From JAMIFN01 sp035906235 (GTDB lineage Bacteria > Pseudomonadota > Gammaproteobacteria > Burkholderiales > Burkholderiaceae_C), in NCBI GenBank assembly GCA_035906235.1, contig JAMIFN010000070.1:1-40851 (forward strand): a stretch of 40,851 bases of DNA. The letters are read 5' to 3'. Below, in pieces: positions 8,782 through 17,109 of this stretch. The position numbers and the translations under genes are program-made. Under the pieces are notes generated by a model. That model did not search any database. It was not told where the DNA came from and saw only the letters and a program-made list of their open reading frames with translations. Position 1 is the stretch's first letter; every line of letters starts with the position of its first letter.

Positions 8782-10848
8782 ATGATGCAAACAGAAAACG
8801 ACAACCCTACTATTACGCCCGTTCTCGACCAAGATCAGAGCGAAAATCTGCACCTAAACCCTGACGCTAGCTCTGAAACCGAGCAAGCACAAGCTGAACC
8901 TGCCACGACTGTGGAGCAAGTGGCCAGCGCCCTCAAGCAAGCCGCCGTGCCACGCGCTGCTGCTAACGAGCAAGCCGCAGCTGCCGCTTTTGCATCTTTG
9001 GATGACCATCCTTTCACCAAATTGGGCCTGATGCCCGAGCTGGTGCACGCCGTGGCCGATTTGGGCTATACCCAGCCCACCGCCGTGCAGGCCGAAGTTA
9101 TTCCTAAGGCTTTGATGGACGATGCGCATCACGATTTGATGGTCAGCAGCCAAACGGGTAGCGGCAAAACTGCAGCCTTCTTGTTGCCCATCTTGCATGA
9201 CCTAGAAAATCTGCGCCGCGAAAAAGACCGCGAAGAAAGCCAAGCTTGGTCGCAAAAGTTGAAAGAGGCAGAAGCCGCAGGCGAGCCGCAACCCAAAAAA
9301 CCGCGCCGCCACAACCCAACCGATCGTCGCCATTTCAAAGCGGCGCAACCCATGGCGCTGATCTTGTGCCCCACGCGCGAATTGGCGCAGCAAGTGGCTA
9401 ACGATGCCATCGATTTGGTGCAATACATCAAAGGCGTGCGCATTGCCAGCATCATTGGTGGCCTGCCTTACGCCCAGCAAGTGGCGCGTTTGCAAAATGC
9501 CTCTTTGGTCGTAGCTACGCCTGGCCGCTTGCTTGACTTGGAGCGCAGCGGGCAAATCAAGCTCGATCAAGTGCAGTATTTGGTGCTGGACGAAGCCGAT
9601 CGCATGCTCGATTTGGGCTTTGCTGAAGACCTAGAGGCCGTGCACGCCCTGACCGAGAAACGCACGCAAACCCTGATGTTCTCCGCTACTTTTGCGCCGC
9701 GGATCCAAAGCTTGGCGGCCAATTTGATGCGCAGCCCTGAGCGTGTGCAAATCGACAGCCCGCAAGAGCGCCATACCAACATCACGCAAACCCTGTACTG
9801 GGCTGATCACAGCGCGCATCGCCGCAAACTGCTCGACCATATGCTGCGTGATACGGCGATTAACCAAGCCATCGTCTTTGCTTCGACTCAGGTCGAGTGC
9901 GACGGCTTGGCGCAAGACTTGGCCGACGCAGGTTTTTCTGCCGCAGCCTTGCATGGCGCACTCAGTCAAGGTATGCGCAATCGCCGATTGGGGCAGTTGC
10001 GCGATGGCCGTATCCAGTTTTTGGTGGCTACCGATGTGGCCGCGCGCGGCATTGATGTCTCGACCATCAGCCATGTCTTTAACTACGGCCTGCCCATGAA
10101 AGCCGAGGACTATGTGCACCGCATCGGCCGGACAGGGCGTGCGGGGCGCACGGGCATTGCCATCACCATTGCCGAATTCCGCGATCGCATGCGCATCAAA
10201 GACATCGAATTCTTCACCAAACAGGTGCTGAGCACGGGCACTATTCCTGGCCTGGAGCCAAAATCCTCGCCCCCGCCTTCGCGTAAAGGCGCAGGTGGCG
10301 CTGGCGGCGGCAAAGGCCGTGGTGGTTTTGGCGGCGGTGGCGGCTTTGGCGGCGGTGGCGGCTTTGGCGGCGGTGGCTTTGGCGGCGGCGGCGGTGGTCG
10401 TTTTAATGACCGACCTTCAGGCGGGCGTTTTGGCGACAAGCCTGCAGGTCGCTTTGGTGGCGGCGCTGAGCGCGGCTACGACGAGCGCTCAGGCGGCGGC
10501 GATCGCTTTGGTGGTGACCGTTTCAGCGGCTCTGGCGACAGGCCAGCTGGCCGCTTTGCCAGCGACCGTGGCGATGAGCGCTTCTCGTCTAATCGAAGCT
10601 TCGGAAATGATAGCTTCTCAGGCAGGTTTGACGGTGAAAAACCGCGAAATGGCCCCTCAAAATTTGGTGGTGGTGGCAAACCTGCAGGCCAAGGCAGCTG
10701 GGGCAAATCTGGCGGTGATGCTGGTGGCCGCAGTGCGCCGAGCAATAAAAGCTTTGGCGGTGGTGCAGGTGGTCATGGCAACGGCGGCGGTGTGAACTGG
10801 GCTGGTGCCAAACCGAAAAAAAGCGATTTTCGCAAACGCCAAGGCTGA
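8782..10848 (+). CDS. rhlE: DEAD-box ATP-dependent RNA helicase, RhlE-type
   Basis: A 688-residue helicase (from ATG 8782; the adjacent ATG at 8785 is equally possible) that unwinds short RNA duplexes in ribosome assembly or mRNA turnover. Motifs in order: Q-motif region FTKLGLMPELV, QTGSGKT (124-130), PTRELAQQV (197-205), TPGRLLDL, DEAD (270-273), SAT (301-303), VATDVAARGID and HRIGRTGR (446-453). A charged insert of about 50 residues lies between motifs I and Ia, and a basic glycine-rich RGG/FGGG tail runs from about 490 to the end. The frame is open upstream to a TTG at 8656, but that stretch is non-conserved and overlaps strong hairpins. Residues 609-620 are encoded by a copy of the dispersed repeat. 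A hairpin terminator follows. Confidence 0.9.
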   Translation: MMQTENDNPTITPVLDQDQSENLHLNPDASSETEQAQAEPATTVEQVASALKQAAVPRAAANEQAAAAAFASLDDHPFTKLGLMPELVHAVADLGYTQPTAVQAEVIPKALMDDAHHDLMVSSQTGSGKTAAFLLPILHDLENLRREKDREESQAWSQKLKEAEAAGEPQPKKPRRHNPTDRRHFKAAQPMALILCPTRELAQQVANDAIDLVQYIKGVRIASIIGGLPYAQQVARLQNASLVVATPGRLLDLERSGQIKLDQVQYLVLDEADRMLDLGFAEDLEAVHALTEKRTQTLMFSATFAPRIQSLAANLMRSPERVQIDSPQERHTNITQTLYWADHSAHRRKLLDHMLRDTAINQAIVFASTQVECDGLAQDLADAGFSAAALHGALSQGMRNRRLGQLRDGRIQFLVATDVAARGIDVSTISHVFNYGLPMKAEDYVHRIGRTGRAGRTGIAITIAEFRDRMRIKDIEFFTKQVLSTGTIPGLEPKSSPPPSRKGAGGAGGGKGRGGFGGGGGFGGGGGFGGGGFGGGGGGRFNDRPSGGRFGDKPAGRFGGGAERGYDERSGGGDRFGGDRFSGSGDRPAGRFASDRGDERFSSNRSFGNDSFSGRFDGEKPRNGPSKFGGGGKPAGQGSWGKSGGDAGGRSAPSNKSFGGGAGGHGNGGGVNWAGAKPKKSDFRKRQG
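10327..10398 (+). repeat. Glycine-codon tandem repeat in the helicase tail
   Basis: Imperfect tandem units of GGCGGTGGCGGCTTTGGC encode repeated GGGGGF. Such GC-rich arrays are prone to length change by slippage or recombination without breaking the frame when whole units are lost. Confidence 0.75.
10605..10642 (+). repeat. Dispersed repeat copy 4, inside the rhlE coding sequence
   Basis: AAATGATAGCTTCTCAGGCA then GGTTTGACGG matches the intergenic copies over the core GATAGCTNCTCAGGCAGGTTT. It is read in frame as NDSFSGRFDGEK. It is the only copy I see within an apparently intact gene. Confidence 0.75.
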
Positions 10849-10887
10849 TTTTTGAGGGGCAGCTAGTTGCCTTTTCAATCTCGCAAC

Positions 10888-10923
10888 ACGCCCGGGCGCT
10901 ACACTCGGGCGTTTTGTTTTTTT
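10888..10923 (+). terminator. Rho-independent terminator after rhlE
   Basis: ACGCCCG (10888-10894) pairs with CGGGCGT (10906-10912), followed by TTTTGTTTTTTT. It ends just before the shikimate kinase ribosome-binding site, so it should isolate the two genes. Confidence 0.8.
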
Positions 10924-10936
10924 AAGGTCATTGCCG

Positions 10937-11464
10937 ATGAACATGATTGCGCTTGTGGGGCTGCCCGGCTCGGGAAAATCCACCATCAGTCGCCAATTAG
11001 GCCGCTTATTGCAGTGCCCAGTGCTAGACACCGATGCTGTGATTGAAGAGTACATAGGCTGCAGCATTGCGTATTATTTTGAGCGCGAGGGCGAGGCTGC
11101 CTTTCGGGATTTAGAGAGCAAAACCCTCGCAGAGACGCTGGAGTTGCGGGGGCGCTCTGCGGTGATTGCCACAGGTGGGGGAATTGTGTTACGGGCAGAA
11201 AACCGTGCGGTATTGCGCAGCAACGCCTACACCGTTTACCTGCATGCCGAACCTGAACAATTGCTGGCTCGCCTGAAAAACGACCGCAGCCGGCCTTTGT
11301 TGCAAAACACGCATCTGCCCGATAAGCTGCGCAGCTTGTATGCGCAGCGCCATAAACTGTATCAAGAAGTCGCGCAATGCCAAGTGGATGCTATCCATTA
11401 CAGCCCGCAGACCGTTGCTGAGCAAATCTTGGTACGCTACCAAACCACCAAGCAATCGCAATAG
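10937..11464 (+). CDS. aroK: Shikimate kinase
   Basis: A 175-residue P-loop kinase that phosphorylates shikimate in aromatic amino acid synthesis. It shows Walker A GLPGSGKST near the N-terminus, DTD in the shikimate-binding position, FRDLE with the substrate-binding Arg, the GGG loop (ATGGGIVL) and a lid DRSRPLL with the conserved Arg. The ATG at 10937 has AAGG at 10924-10927; a TTG two codons upstream is less likely. In most Burkholderiales aroK sits with aroB behind pilQ; here it is alone, so it may be displaced or a second copy. A hairpin terminator follows it. Confidence 0.88.
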   Translation: MNMIALVGLPGSGKSTISRQLGRLLQCPVLDTDAVIEEYIGCSIAYYFEREGEAAFRDLESKTLAETLELRGRSAVIATGGGIVLRAENRAVLRSNAYTVYLHAEPEQLLARLKNDRSRPLLQNTHLPDKLRSLYAQRHKLYQEVAQCQVDAIHYSPQTVAEQILVRYQTTKQSQ

Positions 11465-11485
11465 CTCACGGACTGCTCTCTCGCG

Positions 11486-11506
11486 TCTCCACATGGAGAT
11501 TTTTTT
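11486..11506 (+). terminator. Terminator after shikimate kinase
   Basis: TCTCC/GGAGA stem (11486-11490 / 11495-11499) with loop ACAT, then seven T. It is followed immediately by a run of eight G (11507-11514). It lies between the converging aroK and ppk2 genes. Confidence 0.65.
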
Positions 11507-11518
11507 GGGGGGGGCAGG

Positions 11519-12502
11519 TTAAAAATGGCCGTCGGCCATGCTGCTGCCGTAGGTCTGCGGCACATACATTTCGGCAGGCACGGGGTGGCGCACATAGTCT
11601 TCGTGGTGCACGCGCTCAGGCAGCACAACGCTTTCATGCGGCACATCGGTGTAGTTGAATTGCTCGAGCAAATGGTGAATGCAATTGAGGCGGGCGAGTT
11701 TTTTATCATCAGCCTGCACCAGCCACCAAGGCGCGTGCGCCATATGGGTGCGCTCGAGCATTTCTTCTTTGGCACGGGTGTAGGCTTCCCAGCGGCGGCG
11801 GCTTTCCAAATCCATGGGGCTGAGTTTCCACTGCTTGAGCGGGTCGTGCATCCGCGCTAAAAATCGGGCCTCCTGCTCGTCATCAGTAATGGAAAACCAA
11901 TATTTGATAAGGTGGATGCCTGAGCCGATGAGCATGCGCTCAAACTCGGGCACGGTGCGGAAAAACTGTTCGCGCTCGGCCTCGGTGCAAAACCCCATCA
12001 CGGTTTCGACTCCGGCGCGGTTATACCAACTGCGGTCCAATAAGACGATCTCACCTGCGGCGGGCAGGTGGCTGACATAGCGCTGAAAATACCATTGCGT
12101 TTTTTCGCGGTCGGTGGGCGCGGGCAGAGCCACGGTGCGGCAGACGCGCGGGTTCAGGCGCTGGGTGATGCGTTTGATGACACCGCCTTTGCCGGCGGCA
12201 TCGCGCCCTTCAAAAATGATGACGATTTTTTGCCCTGTGTGCTGCACCCAGTCTTGCAATTTCACCAGCTCGCCTTGCAGACGAAACAGCTCGCGAAAGT
12301 ATTGCAGGCGCTGCTGGCGCTCGGCGTCGCCAGCACTGCTTTCTAGCAAAACATCAAAACGGGCGAAGGCCTGCGCGTCGCGGCTGTCGTCTATCTCTTG
12401 CTCCAGCTCTTCGTCTAGGCTGTCGAGTTGGTCTTGCTCGAGGCGGTGGCGCTGATCCTCGTCAGCGGCTTGTAAAACTTCTTCGTAACTGCGGCTGCTC
12501 AT
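11519..12502 (-). CDS. ppk2: Polyphosphate kinase 2 family protein
   Basis: A cytoplasmic kinase that transfers phosphate between polyphosphate and nucleotides. The 327 residues contain Walker A GRDAAGKGG, a lid region with ITQRLNPRVCRTVALPAPT, and Walker B-like DRSWYNRAGVE, all diagnostic of PPK2. The acidic N-terminal helix (SLDEELEQEIDDSRD) is typical of class I enzymes. The start used is ATG 12500-12502 (MSSRSYEEVLQ). The frame is open further upstream to a Met at 12553 that would add a short FSFPRFSFSR repeat encoded by a purine-rich tract, and beyond that it would overlap lgt. Donor or acceptor preference (ADP, GDP, AMP) cannot be read from the sequence. Confidence 0.9.
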   Translation of the reverse strand: MSSRSYEEVLQAADEDQRHRLEQDQLDSLDEELEQEIDDSRDAQAFARFDVLLESSAGDAERQQRLQYFRELFRLQGELVKLQDWVQHTGQKIVIIFEGRDAAGKGGVIKRITQRLNPRVCRTVALPAPTDREKTQWYFQRYVSHLPAAGEIVLLDRSWYNRAGVETVMGFCTEAEREQFFRTVPEFERMLIGSGIHLIKYWFSITDDEQEARFLARMHDPLKQWKLSPMDLESRRRWEAYTRAKEEMLERTHMAHAPWWLVQADDKKLARLNCIHHLLEQFNYTDVPHESVVLPERVHHEDYVRHPVPAEMYVPQTYGSSMADGHF

Positions 12503-12661
12503 AAAAAGGCGGGAAAAAGAAAAACGAGGGAAAGAAAAACGGGAAGTGCGCATCCCCACTTTATCGCAAATGTTTATGACAAACAGGTGACAAATACATG
12601 ACGACAGGGGCGTCCTGGCCACAGCAAGCCCAACTGGTGCTTGGGGCACAATACGCCGCTT

Positions 12662-13507
12662 ATGTTGCTACAACCTGAAATTGATCCCGTCTTGCTCCAC
12701 ATCTGGGGGCCTTTCGCCATCCGCTGGTATGGCTTGTCCTACCTGGCCGCGTTCGCGCTATTTTGGTTCTTGGGGCGGCAGCGTTTGCGTCAGCAACCCT
12801 TTGCGCGCCTAAAAAATGCGCAAGGCGCCTTGCGCTGGAACCGTCAGAGCATCGAAGATCTGCTTTTTTGGGGTGTGGCTGGGGTGATCTTGGGTGGGCG
12901 TTTGGGCTACTGCTTGTTTTACAAGCCCGCGTTTTATTTGGCCCACCCCATGCAAATTTTGCAAGCTTGGGATGGTGGCATGAGCTTTCACGGCGGGCTG
13001 CTGGGTGTGATTGTGGCTTTGTGGCTGTGGGCGCGCGCGCGCGGCATCGGTTTTTTAGAGGTCATGGACTTTATTGCGCCCTGCGTGCCCACGGGCTTGG
13101 CCTGCGGGCGCATAGGCAATTTCATCAATGGCGAGCTGTGGGGCAGGGCGGCCGATTCCAGCCTGCCTTGGGCTATGGTGTTTCGTGACCCTGCCGCAGG
13201 CGGCATCGCGCGCCACCCGTCGCAAATTTACCAATTTTTGCTGGAAGGCTTGCTCTTATTTGCCTTACTTTGGATCTTTGCGCGCAAAGAGCGCAAGCCT
13301 GGCGAAGTGGGCGCAGCATTTTTGCTCGGCTATGGCCTGATGCGTTTTATTGCTGAGTATTTCCGCGAGCCGGACGCGTATTTAGAGTGGCTGGCGCATA
13401 GCACAGGCCTGAGCATGGGGCAGTGGTTGTGCGTACCCATGATGGCCCTGGGTGCTGGCTTATGGGCTTACTTCCATCGCAAAGACCGGCGCTACCCCGC
13501 TGCTTGA
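12662..13507 (+). CDS. lgt: Prolipoprotein diacylglyceryl transferase Lgt
   Basis: An inner-membrane enzyme that transfers diacylglycerol from phosphatidylglycerol to the lipobox Cys of prolipoproteins. The 281 residues (ATG at 12662; an upstream in-frame TTG at 12641 is less likely) contain about seven hydrophobic segments. They also hold the signature GRIGNFINGELWGR and the essential HGG motif (MSFHGGLLGV). IRWYGLSYL at the N-terminus is conserved in the family. It diverges from ppk2. At least two lipoproteins in this window (14298 and 36455) carry lipoboxes that would be its substrates. Confidence 0.95.
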   Translation: MLLQPEIDPVLLHIWGPFAIRWYGLSYLAAFALFWFLGRQRLRQQPFARLKNAQGALRWNRQSIEDLLFWGVAGVILGGRLGYCLFYKPAFYLAHPMQILQAWDGGMSFHGGLLGVIVALWLWARARGIGFLEVMDFIAPCVPTGLACGRIGNFINGELWGRAADSSLPWAMVFRDPAAGGIARHPSQIYQFLLEGLLLFALLWIFARKERKPGEVGAAFLLGYGLMRFIAEYFREPDAYLEWLAHSTGLSMGQWLCVPMMALGAGLWAYFHRKDRRYPAA

Positions 13508-13517
13508 GGTAATAGGC

Positions 13518-13531
13518 TGCACCTAGGTGCA
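13518..13531. promoter_or_regulatory. Perfect 14-bp palindrome between lgt and adk
   Basis: TGCACCTAGGTGCA lies 10 bp after the lgt stop and about 60 bp before the adk ATG. A TATGCT that could serve as a -10 follows at about 13536. It could be an operator or a short lgt terminator stem; no T-run follows. Confidence 0.3.
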
Positions 13532-13591
13532 TGCTATGCTAGCGGGCTGAGTTTGATACACAAATACACACGACTTAAAGGAATCCACGCA

Positions 13592-14254
13592 ATGCGATTG
13601 ATTTTGCTAGGCGCGCCAGGTGCGGGCAAAGGAACCCAGGCGGCTTTTATCTGCCAAAAATTCGGGATTCCACAAATTTCTACGGGCGATATGCTGCGCG
13701 CGGCTGTCAAAGCGGGCACGCCCTTGGGGCTGCAGGCTAAATCGGTGATGGATGCGGGGGGCTTGGTTAGCGATGACCTCATCATCAATTTGGTGAAAGA
13801 GCGCATTGCTCAAGCCGATTGCGCAGCGGGTTTTTTGTTTGACGGTTTTCCGCGCACCATCGCCCAGGCTGACGCCATGAAAGACGCGGGCGTTAAGCTC
13901 GATTTCGTGCTGGAAATTGATGTGCCTTTTGAGGCCATCATTGCGCGCATGAGCGGCCGCCGCAGCCACCCCGCATCAGGGCGCACCTACCATGTGCAAT
14001 TCAACCCACCTAAGGTCGAAGGCGTGGACGATGTCACGGGCGAAGCCCTGGTGCAGCGCGAAGACGACCGCGAAGAAACCGTGAAAAAGCGTTTGGATGT
14101 CTATAGCCAGCAAACCCGCCCCTTGGTGGATTACTACCAAAATTGGGCTCAAGCGGATGCGCAAAATGCGCCGCAATACCGCGCCATCAGCGGCATGGGC
14201 AGCGTAGAAGACATTACCGCACGCGCCTTTAGCGCTTTGGCGGCTTTGCAATAA
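13592..14254 (+). CDS. adk: Adenylate kinase Adk
   Basis: A 220-residue nucleotide kinase (ATP + AMP to 2 ADP). P-loop GAPGAGKGTQ is at residues 7-16, followed by STGDMLRAA, the FDGFPRT motif and the long-form LID (SGRTYHVQFNPPKVEG). The LID lacks the four Cys of zinc-type lids, as in proteobacterial enzymes. ATG 13592 is preceded by AAAGGA about 10 bases upstream; an in-frame upstream ATG at 13553 would add 13 non-conserved residues. Confidence 0.97.
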   Translation: MRLILLGAPGAGKGTQAAFICQKFGIPQISTGDMLRAAVKAGTPLGLQAKSVMDAGGLVSDDLIINLVKERIAQADCAAGFLFDGFPRTIAQADAMKDAGVKLDFVLEIDVPFEAIIARMSGRRSHPASGRTYHVQFNPPKVEGVDDVTGEALVQREDDREETVKKRLDVYSQQTRPLVDYYQNWAQADAQNAPQYRAISGMGSVEDITARAFSALAALQ

Positions 14255-14297
14255 AAAAACCAGACAAGCAAAGTCAGCATCAGGGAGGAAGGCGTTT

Positions 14298-14882
14298 ATG
14301 TTTCCGCGTGTTAAACCGATAGCGGCTCGTGGCTTGGCCTTGTTTGCGCTAGCCTGCGCGCTGTTTTTAGGTGGCTGCGCTAGTCGCAGCCTGTTGCCCG
14401 AGCAGGGTTATTTGGTCAGCCAAGAGCGTATGCAGACGCAGATGACCAAACGATTTCCGACCAGTAAAAATTTCAATGGGCTGGTGGATGTCACCGCCAG
14501 TGCGCCCAAGCTGGAGATGGATGCCGTGCGCAATCGCGTGCGTGCGGCCATTACGATGGATGTGGATAGCCGCCTGTTTAAAACGCACAAGCAATACCAA
14601 GGCGTGATGCGCCTCAATAGCGGCCTGCGTTTTGATGCTGAGAAAATGGCTATCGTGCTGCAAAATCCCGAGGTCGAGCAGTTTGATTTGGGTGCCGAGG
14701 CCGAAGCGCGCATGGGTTTGTACAAACCCATAGCCGTGGGCATGTTGTCAAAATGGCTGGAGTCCGAGTTAGACGGCTATGTGGTCTACCAGTTACCCGA
14801 GGCCGCGCGCATCACTTTGGGCAATAAGCCCAAGATCGCCATCGCGGTGCAAGACGATGGGTTGCTTTTTTTGCCCAAATAA
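14298..14882 (+). CDS. DUF1439 lipoprotein (YceB-like)
   Basis: A 194-residue predicted lipoprotein. The signal peptide ends in a lipobox LFLGGCAS with Cys27 as the lipidation site, so the mature protein should be membrane-anchored in the periplasm. The remainder has the alternating pattern of the DUF1439/YceB family: an RFPTSKNF entry and a repeated beta-strand pattern ending in VQDDGLLFLPK. The ATG at 14298 has a strong purine-rich ribosome site (GGGAGGAAGG) just upstream. The molecular role is not established for this family. Repeat copy 5 follows the stop within about 10 bp. Confidence 0.75.
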   Translation: MFPRVKPIAARGLALFALACALFLGGCASRSLLPEQGYLVSQERMQTQMTKRFPTSKNFNGLVDVTASAPKLEMDAVRNRVRAAITMDVDSRLFKTHKQYQGVMRLNSGLRFDAEKMAIVLQNPEVEQFDLGAEAEARMGLYKPIAVGMLSKWLESELDGYVVYQLPEAARITLGNKPKIAIAVQDDGLLFLPK

Positions 14883-14890
14883 GCGCTTTT

Positions 14891-14929
14891 AAAAAAGTGA
14901 GCTGCTTAGGCAGGGTTCTCGGCCTAAAG
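14891..14929 (+). repeat. Dispersed repeat copy 5
   Basis: AGTGAGCTGCTTAGGCAGGG followed by TTCTCGGCCTAAAG. It is a diverged copy between the DUF1439 gene and the oxidoreductase gene. Confidence 0.65.
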
Positions 14930-14964
14930 CACGAGTTTTTATTGCAATTTTGATGGAGTTTCTT

Positions 14965-16185
14965 GTGCAAACCAGCCCAGCTTTTAGCTCTGTGCAAATC
15001 GGCCCCATCACGGTAAAAAACCGTTTCATCAAAGCCGCAGCCAATGAAAACATGTCGCGCAATGGTTTGCCGACAGCTGCCATGCTCAAACACCACGGCG
15101 ATCTAGCCCGTGGCGGCGTGGGTTTAACCACGGTGGCCTATATTGCGGTGTCTGAACTGGGGCGCACCTTGCCCGACCAAATTTGGGCACGGCGCGAGGC
15201 GCTACCCGCTTTGCAAAAACTGACTGAGGAAGTGCATGCTGCGGGCGGAAAAATCTGCGCCCAAATCACCCATGGCGGCGCCTTTGTCACCAGTATCAAG
15301 CTCAATCATCGTCCTTTTACCTCTAGCGGCGGCCTGAACAAGGCGGGCATGTTGGCGGGCAATTGGCTCTCGCGCGATATGACGCAGGCCGATCTGGACA
15401 TGGTGCAGGCCGAATTTGTCGCCTGCGCCGAGCTGATGCGCGAAGCGGGTTTTGATGCCGTCGAACTGCATATGGGGCATGGCTATTTGCTCAACCAATT
15501 TGTCTCGCCGCTCTCGAACAAGCGCAAAGACCAGTATGGCGGCAGCGCAGCAAACCGCATCCGCTACCCGGCGCAAGTGCTGGCAGCGGTCAAAAAAGCC
15601 GTCGGACAGGATTTGGCAGTGCTGGCCAAAATCAATGTGATTGACGGCGTGAGGGGCGGTGCAACAGCCGAAGACGGCATCGTCACGGCGAAGGCTTTGC
15701 AAACCGCTGGCGCGGATATGCTGGTGCTGTCTGGCGGGCGCAATGTGGAATCGCTGCAAGTGCTGTTTGGCTCCAGCCCCAATCTGCCCGAGCTGAAAAA
15801 GGTGCTGCACGATCAGCCGCTCACGCGCACCGCCATCGTGCTGCAAAACCTGCTAGCGCCCAAGCTGGCTTTTGCCCCCATGTATTTTTGGCCGCACTCG
15901 CTGAAAATCCAACAGGCCGTGCCAAATATGCCCATGGCCTATTTGGGTGGGGTTAAATCGCTGGCTGATGTGGAACAAGCCTTAGGCGCGGGCTTTGACG
16001 CTGTGGCCATGGCGCGGGTGCTGTTGCACGATGCGGCTTTTGTGAACCATCTGCAATCGGGGCAGGTGCAGCAATCGGCCTGCGACAACTGCAATGCCTG
16101 CGTGGCCTACATCTACCACCCTGACGGCACGCGCTGTGTACACCACGCGCCCAACGCGCCAGCGCTCAATCGCCAGGCTTTGTAG
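14965..16185 (+). CDS. NADH:flavin oxidoreductase (old yellow enzyme family)
   Basis: A roughly 406-residue FMN-dependent TIM-barrel oxidoreductase. Family landmarks are IGPITVKNRFIKAAANENM at the N-terminus, AQITHGG, the catalytic/binding stretch AVELHMGHGYLLNQFVSPL with the following NKRKDQYGG, and a C-terminal FMN phosphate site. The end is unusual, with a clustered CDNCNACVAYIYH motif, but there is no full 4Fe-4S and NAD domain as in 2,4-dienoyl-CoA reductase. I favour the GTG at 14965 because GGAG lies six bases upstream; an ATG at 14953 is the alternative. The substrate is unknown; relatives reduce activated C=C bonds. Confidence 0.85.
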   Translation: MQTSPAFSSVQIGPITVKNRFIKAAANENMSRNGLPTAAMLKHHGDLARGGVGLTTVAYIAVSELGRTLPDQIWARREALPALQKLTEEVHAAGGKICAQITHGGAFVTSIKLNHRPFTSSGGLNKAGMLAGNWLSRDMTQADLDMVQAEFVACAELMREAGFDAVELHMGHGYLLNQFVSPLSNKRKDQYGGSAANRIRYPAQVLAAVKKAVGQDLAVLAKINVIDGVRGGATAEDGIVTAKALQTAGADMLVLSGGRNVESLQVLFGSSPNLPELKKVLHDQPLTRTAIVLQNLLAPKLAFAPMYFWPHSLKIQQAVPNMPMAYLGGVKSLADVEQALGAGFDAVAMARVLLHDAAFVNHLQSGQVQQSACDNCNACVAYIYHPDGTRCVHHAPNAPALNRQAL

Positions 16186-16192
16186 GCCGCGC

Positions 16193-16849
16193 CTATTTCC
16201 TTGGCAGCTTGGCCGCGTTGCTCTTGGCTAGGGCATCTAGCGGTTTGATCGTCCCGCAATCGGCGCTGAGAAAGCGCATTTCGCTGGCGGTTTGCATACG
16301 GTGCTGTTGCCCGCTTTTGTTGTCTTGCGTTTGCATGTCCATTTGGGTTTTCATGCTAGTGGCGGTAAATGTGCTTTTGCCCTTGCCCTTGATGCTGTGG
16401 CTGGCGCTTTTGCAGTTGATTTCGTAATCTAGGCTATTGCCCTTGCGCTGCGTTTTGATGCTATCGCACTGCATGTCTTTGGACGGCAGGGGTTTATCCA
16501 TGGCAGCCATGGCAGGGCTGATGCAAATTTGCGTCGTGCCGCCAGCGGTCATGCGCGCGCCCATGGCTTTTTCCATTTGTTGGCGCTGGGCAGGAGGCAT
16601 GTTTTTCAGCATTTGCGCCATTTCTTGCTGAGCTGCAGCCATTTTGGCCTGCACATCATGCCCATCCACGACCTGCTGCGTGGCTTTGGCTTCCCATAGA
16701 CCGGGTTGGATGCCCATGCCGAGATTGGGCGCGGCAAATGCCTGAGCAACCAGCAGCGTACTGCTCAAAAAGCCAGCCCAGCGGGCTGTGGACAGCATGG
16801 ATATGGCAGGCGCTGCGGATATAGCGGCGGTGGATGGTTTCTGGCGCAT
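16193..16849 (-). CDS. DUF3617 family exported protein
   Basis: A 218-residue protein with an N-terminal hydrophobic segment ending in an AQAFA-A site, so probably periplasmic. The mature part starts with GLWEAKATQQV and has the paired Cys (QICISPAMA, MQCDSIK, YEINCKSA, SADCGTIKP) expected of DUF3617 domains. A Met/Gln-rich helix (QQEMAQMLKNMPPAQRQQME) lies in the middle. The ATG at 16847-16849 has GGAAG about seven bases upstream, better than the upstream start at 16906. It converges on the oxidoreductase gene, 7 bp apart. Function unknown. Confidence 0.75.
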   Translation of the reverse strand: MRQKPSTAAISAAPAISMLSTARWAGFLSSTLLVAQAFAAPNLGMGIQPGLWEAKATQQVVDGHDVQAKMAAAQQEMAQMLKNMPPAQRQQMEKAMGARMTAGGTTQICISPAMAAMDKPLPSKDMQCDSIKTQRKGNSLDYEINCKSASHSIKGKGKSTFTATSMKTQMDMQTQDNKSGQQHRMQTASEMRFLSADCGTIKPLDALAKSNAAKLPRK

Positions 16850-16938
16850 GGTGATCTTCCTTAAAAGTCTGGCTGGCATTCTATGCAGGCATGGGGGAAG
16901 CCACAAGCTAGAGGCTGTAGAAAGAAGCTTTTTTACTT

Positions 16939-16979
16939 CAAAAACAAGAGCTGTCCGGGCAGATTTCCCGGCCTAAAAG
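16939..16979 (+). repeat. Dispersed repeat copy 6
   Basis: ACAAGAGCTGTCCGGGCAGA then TTTCCCGGCCTAAAAG, a diverged copy between the DUF3617 gene and glyS. It is followed by an AT-rich patch (about 16985-17105) with no supported gene. Confidence 0.65.
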
Positions 16980-17109
16980 CGGGAAATATGCAACAAAAAC
17001 ATCATATATTTCGATAGCAAATGGATATTGGTGCCAAATTTGGAACAATCAATGCATTAATGGTGAATTTAATGATTATTGTCCCATTTTTCGGGTATTT
17101 TCTGCAAGC

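Noticed and set aside
11507..11514. G8 run after the aroK terminator as a phase-variation tract
   Set aside because: Lies between converging genes after a terminator, so length change would have no obvious regulatory effect.
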